Part shown: positions 6,834 through 10,240 of the stretch, piece after piece
Position numbering within the stretch: the first letter of the stretch is position 1
Layout: every line of letters starts with the position of its first letter
DNA from: Erythrobacter sp. UBA2510
Lineage (GTDB): Bacteria; Pseudomonadota; Alphaproteobacteria; Sphingomonadales; Sphingomonadaceae
Length of the DNA: 10,240 bases
Direction of reading: 5' to 3'
NCBI GenBank assembly: GCA_002341345.1
Contig: DDNW01000116.1
Location: 2,000-12,239, forward strand
The notes under the pieces: generated by a model
Told to the model about the DNA's origin: nothing
What the model saw: the letters and a program-made list of their open reading frames with translations, nothing else
Database searches by the model: none
Made by a program: the position numbers and the translations under genes

Positions 6834-8546
6834 ATGCTGGAGAGACGGTTAATCGAGGAGCGGCGCGCCGGTATGGACCGGCGGCACGGCCACTGGGTGT
6901 CGCGCCTGCTCCCGGAATATCTCGACTGGGCGTGCCAGGATTTCGCTGCGCGACCGCTCGTCATCACCGACCAGCAGACGCTGAGCTACGACGATGTTGC
7001 GCGACAATCGCAGCGCATCGCCGCCGGGCTGCAGGCGCATGGCATCACAGCGGGAGATCGCGTCGGCCTGGTCATGGCGAACGATGCACTCACCGTCCCG
7101 CTGCTCTTCGCAATCTGGCGCTGCGGCGCGATCGCGGTTCCGATCAACACGCTTTACCGGGCCGAGGAACTGGCCTTTGCTGTAAAGGCGGCAGGCTGCG
7201 CCCTGCTTGTCACCATGCGCCAATTCGGTTCGAAGGATTTCGTCGCCATGATCGACGAAGCCCTGCCGGGCTGGCGCAGCGGATCATGCGCAGACGCGCC
7301 GAATCTGCGCGGCGGCGTTATCTTCGACCGCGAACGGCCGGAGCAATTCATGGCCGATCTGGGCGGGGAGACATCGCAGCTCGTCACGACGCCGGAAATT
7401 GGCAGCGATGCTGTGGCAGTCATCATGTTCACCTCCGGCACGACGGGCAATCCCAAGGGGGTTGCCATCACCCACGACAATTTGCTGCGCGCCGCCTATG
7501 CCGGCGCCTATCATCAGGCCTTCGAAGACGGGCGCCGCGCGGTATTCTCGCTGCCACTCTATCACGGCTTCGGGCTGGTGGTTGGCCTGCTGTCGGGCCT
7601 GACGGTCGGCGGCGCGATCATCCCGCTGCTCAAATTCGATCCCGACGCCATCCTGACCGCAATCGGTCGCCATCGCGCCAATTATTTGATGGGCGTGCCG
7701 ACCATGACCATCGCCCTGATGGAACAGGCGCAGAAGAAGACCTACGACTTCTCCTCGCTGACCGCGATCCACAGCGCGGCGGCCCCGACCCCCGCCTGGG
7801 TGTGGCGCAAGATCCAGCAGACCTTCGGCTGCGACACCATCGTCACCAGCTACGGCCAGACCGAAGTGACGGCCACCGTCGTGTGCACCCAGCCAGACGA
7901 CCCACTGGAAATCGTTGCGGAAACGCAGGGCTGCATCGTGATGGCCGGAATTGCCGGCATGGCGGATCAGGATGGACGGATCGCCGAGTTCAAGACGATC
8001 GACCCCGAAACCGGCAAGGATCTGCCGTGGGGCTCACCCGGCGAGCTATGCTGTCGCAGCCCGCTCAACAGTGCCGGCTACTTCAACAATCCGGAGGCCA
8101 CGAACGAGCTGTTTTTACCGGGTGGGTGGATCAAGATGGGCGATCTCGGCCAGTTCAGGCCTGACGGCAATCTGTTCCTGACCGGCCGCTCCAAGGAACT
8201 CTACAAGAGCAAGGGCGAACTGGTTTCGCCCAAGGAACTGGAGCAATTGCTGACCAGCCTCGAAGATGTATCACAGGCCTTTTTCATCGGAATGCCCGAC
8301 GATCAATATGGCGAATGCGGCTGTGCCTGGGTGGTTCGCGGCGGTGCGGGCACCATTACCGAGGATGAGATTCGCGCCTTCCTGGCGGCCAGGGTGCCGC
8401 CCTACAAGATGCCGCGCGACATCTGGTTCACGACGGACGAAGACCTGCCGAAGACGGGTACGGGCAAGGTGCAAAAGGCGAAGCTGCGCGAAATCGCGTT
8501 GGCCATGATCGACGCACAGCCCCAGCCCGTCGCGCCGCTTTCCTGA
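6834..8546 (+). CDS. Acyl-CoA synthetase / acid-CoA ligase (ANL superfamily)
   Basis: This complete 570-residue class I adenylate-forming enzyme has the P-loop MFTSGTTGNPKGV (198-210), SYGQTE (339-344), GWIKMGDLG with the ATP-ribose aspartate D437, the hinge motif GRSKELYKSKGE, and PKTGTGKVQK with catalytic K545. It activates a carboxylic acid to an acyl-adenylate and then a CoA thioester. The hinge-loop form YKSKGELVSPKELE differs from the common MIKVGGENV-type sequence. GAGGG six bases before the ATG supports the start at 6834, although Met14 is an alternative. It diverges from the monooxygenase operon and is followed after ten bases by ribB. In the proposed pathway it would activate the hydroxy acid released by lactone opening; the acid's identity is unknown. 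Confidence 0.93.
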   Translation: MLERRLIEERRAGMDRRHGHWVSRLLPEYLDWACQDFAARPLVITDQQTLSYDDVARQSQRIAAGLQAHGITAGDRVGLVMANDALTVPLLFAIWRCGAIAVPINTLYRAEELAFAVKAAGCALLVTMRQFGSKDFVAMIDEALPGWRSGSCADAPNLRGGVIFDRERPEQFMADLGGETSQLVTTPEIGSDAVAVIMFTSGTTGNPKGVAITHDNLLRAAYAGAYHQAFEDGRRAVFSLPLYHGFGLVVGLLSGLTVGGAIIPLLKFDPDAILTAIGRHRANYLMGVPTMTIALMEQAQKKTYDFSSLTAIHSAAAPTPAWVWRKIQQTFGCDTIVTSYGQTEVTATVVCTQPDDPLEIVAETQGCIVMAGIAGMADQDGRIAEFKTIDPETGKDLPWGSPGELCCRSPLNSAGYFNNPEATNELFLPGGWIKMGDLGQFRPDGNLFLTGRSKELYKSKGELVSPKELEQLLTSLEDVSQAFFIGMPDDQYGECGCAWVVRGGAGTITEDEIRAFLAARVPPYKMPRDIWFTTDEDLPKTGTGKVQKAKLREIALAMIDAQPQPVAPLS

Positions 8547-8556
8547 GGAGCCAGCC

Positions 8557-9702
8557 ATGGCCAAGACCATTTCCCCCATTGCCGACATCATCCAGGATGC
8601 GATCGACGGCAAACCCTACATCCTCGTCGATGCGGACGACCGCGAGAACGAAGGCGATGTCATCATCCCGGCGCAGTTTGCAACGCCGGCCCAGATCAAC
8701 TTCATGGCCATGCATGCGCGCGGCCTGATCTGCCTCGCCATCACCAAGGAACGGGCCGAACAATTGCGGTTGGCGCCGATGGCACGGCGCAACCAGTCCG
8801 GGTTCGAGACGGCTTTCACCGTTTCCATCGAAGCGCGCGAGGGGGTGACCACCGGCATTTCTGCCAAGGACCGCGCGCATACGATCGCCGTCGCGGTCGA
8901 CCCGACCAAGGGCTCCGCCGACATCGTCTCGCCCGGCCATGTCTTCCCGTTGACCGCGCGGCAGGGCGGCGTCCTGGTCCGTGCCGGCCATACCGAGGCC
9001 GCTGTGGACATTTCGCGCCTCGCCGGCCTGGCCCCGGCAGGTGTGATCTGCGAAATCATGAACGATGACGGCACGATGGCGCGGCTGCCGCAATTGCTGG
9101 AATTTGCGGAAAAGCACGACCTAAAGGTCGGGACGATCGCGGATCTGATCGCCTATCGCCGCAAGTCGGAAAAGCTGGTCGAACGGATCGCCAGCGCCCC
9201 CTTCCAGAGCCATTACTGCAAGGCCGAAATGACCATTCACGTTTACCGCAATCTCATTGACGACGGCGAGCATATCGCGCTGGTGAAAGGCGATATCCAG
9301 CGCGACGAGGACACGCTTGTGCGGGTCCACCAGGTCGATCTGACCGCGGACCTGTTCGGCTGGAACGCCGCCCACCCCGATTACGTGCCGCGCGCCTTGC
9401 GGGCTATGTCGGACTATCACGGACCCGCCGTTGCCGTATTCGTGCGCGACCCCGACCCCAAATCGCTTTCGCAGCGCATCGCCGGCGGGCGGAAGGTCTA
9501 CCACGATGTTCACGCCACTCGCGACTACGGCATAGGGGCGCAGATCCTGCTTGACCTGGGCGTGGGCAACATGACCCTGCTCACATCGAGCAAGGCCAAG
9601 CTGGCCGCGCTTGAAGGGTTCGGGCTGAAGGTCACCGGTCGCCTCGCCTTCCGCGAAGTGAAGCCTGTCAGCCCGATCCGGGTCGCCAACCTGGACAACT
9701 GA
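8557..9702 (+). CDS. ribB: 3,4-dihydroxy-2-butanone 4-phosphate synthase with degenerate GTP cyclohydrolase II-like domain (RibBA-type)
   Basis: Residues 1 to about 205 are a full DHBP synthase domain, which turns ribulose 5-phosphate into the four-carbon riboflavin precursor. Visible motifs are DDRENEGD (27-34), ARQGGVLVRAGHTEAAVD with H145, and EIMNDDGTMARLPQL. The rest is related to GTP cyclohydrolase II (RDYGIGAQILLDLGV, LTSSKAKLAALEGFGL), but the zinc-site region reads VHQVDLTADLFGWNAA, with none of the three cysteines of the usual site. The C-terminal half should therefore lack cyclohydrolase activity, a known state in several proteobacterial RibBA proteins. The upstream synthetase stop codon lies within the ribosome site (TGAGGAG), so the two genes are one transcript. 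Placing a riboflavin gene beside FMN-using oxidoreductases suggests local flavin supply; it could be the only ribB or an extra copy. Confidence 0.92.
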   Translation: MAKTISPIADIIQDAIDGKPYILVDADDRENEGDVIIPAQFATPAQINFMAMHARGLICLAITKERAEQLRLAPMARRNQSGFETAFTVSIEAREGVTTGISAKDRAHTIAVAVDPTKGSADIVSPGHVFPLTARQGGVLVRAGHTEAAVDISRLAGLAPAGVICEIMNDDGTMARLPQLLEFAEKHDLKVGTIADLIAYRRKSEKLVERIASAPFQSHYCKAEMTIHVYRNLIDDGEHIALVKGDIQRDEDTLVRVHQVDLTADLFGWNAAHPDYVPRALRAMSDYHGPAVAVFVRDPDPKSLSQRIAGGRKVYHDVHATRDYGIGAQILLDLGVGNMTLLTSSKAKLAALEGFGLKVTGRLAFREVKPVSPIRVANLDN

Positions 9703-9718
9703 ACCGCCGCCGCACCAG

Positions 9719-9735
9719 CATGAGTCCAGCTCATG
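9719..9735. terminator. Short hairpin in the convergent gap between ribB and the P450 gene
   Basis: CATGAG - TCCAG - CTCATG forms a perfect 6-bp stem with a 5-base loop in the 49-bp space between the two facing stop codons. The place fits a bidirectional terminator, but the stem is short, not GC-rich, and lacks a T-run on either side, so function is doubtful. Confidence 0.3.
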
Positions 9736-9751
9736 TCTGATGCGCGCTCGC

Positions 9752-10240
9752 TCAGGCGGGCGTCCACTCCAGCGGAACGCCTTCGACAGCGGCGATGATG
9801 CCGGCCTGATAAGTAGGCTTGGCATCGGGCGCGAGGCGGAATTCAGGGATGGCGCGCAGCCATTCCTGCAGCGTCACGATCACTTCCATGCGGGCCAAAT
9901 GCATGCCGGCACACCGGTGCGGCCCCTGCCCGAAGGTGGAATGCGCCATTTTCTTGCGCCCGAAATCAAGGTCCCAGGGGCAGGTGTTCGCCTTATCGTC
10001 CAGACCGTGCAAAGCGGTTGGCAGCAGTATCAACTCACCCTGTTTCATTTCGACGCCGTGAAATTCCATGTCGCGGGTGACCATGCGAGCGTCGGAGACG
10101 ACCGGGAAGCGCCTGAACATCTCTTCGGCAGAACGCTGCAGCTTGACCGGATCGTCGCGCAGTTCGGCAACCTTTTGCGGGTGGCGCGCGAGATAGAGCA
10201 TCATGAAGCTCAACAGGTTCACGACCGTATCGAGACCGCC
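9752..10240 (-). CDS. Cytochrome P450, CYP101 (P450cam)-like, C-terminal part
   Basis: The gene enters from the right edge; the last 163 residues are present and begin inside helix I at [12 protein letters not shown], the oxygen-activation region. The K-helix ExxR is seen as EMFR, and the haem loop is [10 protein letters not shown] with the thiolate cysteine encoded at about 9911-9913. The whole segment closely follows P450cam: [49 protein letters not shown], and a final PLEW. CYP101-type enzymes hydroxylate camphor and related terpenoids or norisoprenoids and need a ferredoxin and ferredoxin reductase, neither seen here. It is convergent with ribB and so separately transcribed. As the probable first oxidation step it would feed a ketone route to the LLM enzyme. 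Subfamily and substrate cannot be set from this part. Confidence 0.92.
   Translation of the reverse strand, partial: GGLDTVVNLLSFMMLYLARHPQKVAELRDDPVKLQRSAEEMFRRFPVVSDARMVTRDMEFHGVEMKQGELILLPTALHGLDDKANTCPWDLDFGRKKMAHSTFGQGPHRCAGMHLARMEVIVTLQEWLRAIPEFRLAPDAKPTYQAGIIAAVEGVPLEWTPA

Noticed and set aside
6791..8164. 457-codon plus-strand open frame overlapping the acyl-CoA synthetase
   Set aside because: It is an arginine-rich shadow in another frame of a gene whose correct frame shows all ANL motifs.
8428..9825. Two minus-strand open frames of about 230 codons opposite ribB
   Set aside because: They have no recognisable domain and fall antisense to a well-conserved RibB protein; high GC explains the open frames.

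Overview
The window looks like part of a GC-rich alphaproteobacterial chromosome or megaplasmid, most likely a sphingomonad of the Novosphingobium/Sphingobium kind. This rests on three things: a CYP101-like (P450cam-type) cytochrome P450, a RibB protein with a degenerate GTP cyclohydrolase II half, and an aromatic/terpenoid-style catabolic cluster with ATGA-coupled genes. The genus is an inference from protein style, not from a marker gene.

Layout. Positions 6554 down to 1 carry a long run of minus-strand genes: an LLM-class flavin monooxygenase, an SMP-30/gluconolactonase-type lactonase, a TetR regulator, an SDR dehydrogenase, an acyl-CoA dehydrogenase remnant, an APH-like phosphotransferase broken by a one-base frameshift, a crotonase-fold enoyl-CoA hydratase/isomerase, a thiolase remnant, and the start of a nitronate monooxygenase. 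From the SDR downwards the genes abut or overlap by 4-8 bases, so they form one translationally coupled operon. An AT-rich divergent intergenic region (6555-6833) separates this run from a plus-strand pair, an acyl-CoA synthetase (6834-8546) and a RibB protein (8557-9702). A convergent CYP101-like P450 enters from the right edge (9752-10240).

How the genes could work together (inference). The P450 hydroxylates a cyclic substrate, the SDR oxidises the alcohol to a ketone, and the LLM enzyme acts as a type II (FMN-dependent) Baeyer-Villiger monooxygenase giving a lactone. The SMP-30 protein opens the lactone, the acyl-CoA synthetase activates the acid, and the ACAD/crotonase/SDR/thiolase set performs beta-oxidation. 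RibB would support FMN supply for the LLM and nitronate monooxygenase enzymes. This echoes the order of steps in camphor catabolism.

Main surprises. Three of the nine minus-strand genes are damaged. The acyl-CoA dehydrogenase and the thiolase both keep their N- and C-terminal ends but have lost most of the middle, and the phosphotransferase has a single-base deletion after its catalytic residues. The intact neighbours and the preserved gene overlaps suggest recent decay or assembly artefact rather than old junk. A 13-bp near-palindrome (TAATCNTNATTAG) occurs in both divergent promoter regions and is a candidate operator. I saw no tRNA, rRNA, CRISPR array, insertion sequence or phage gene.
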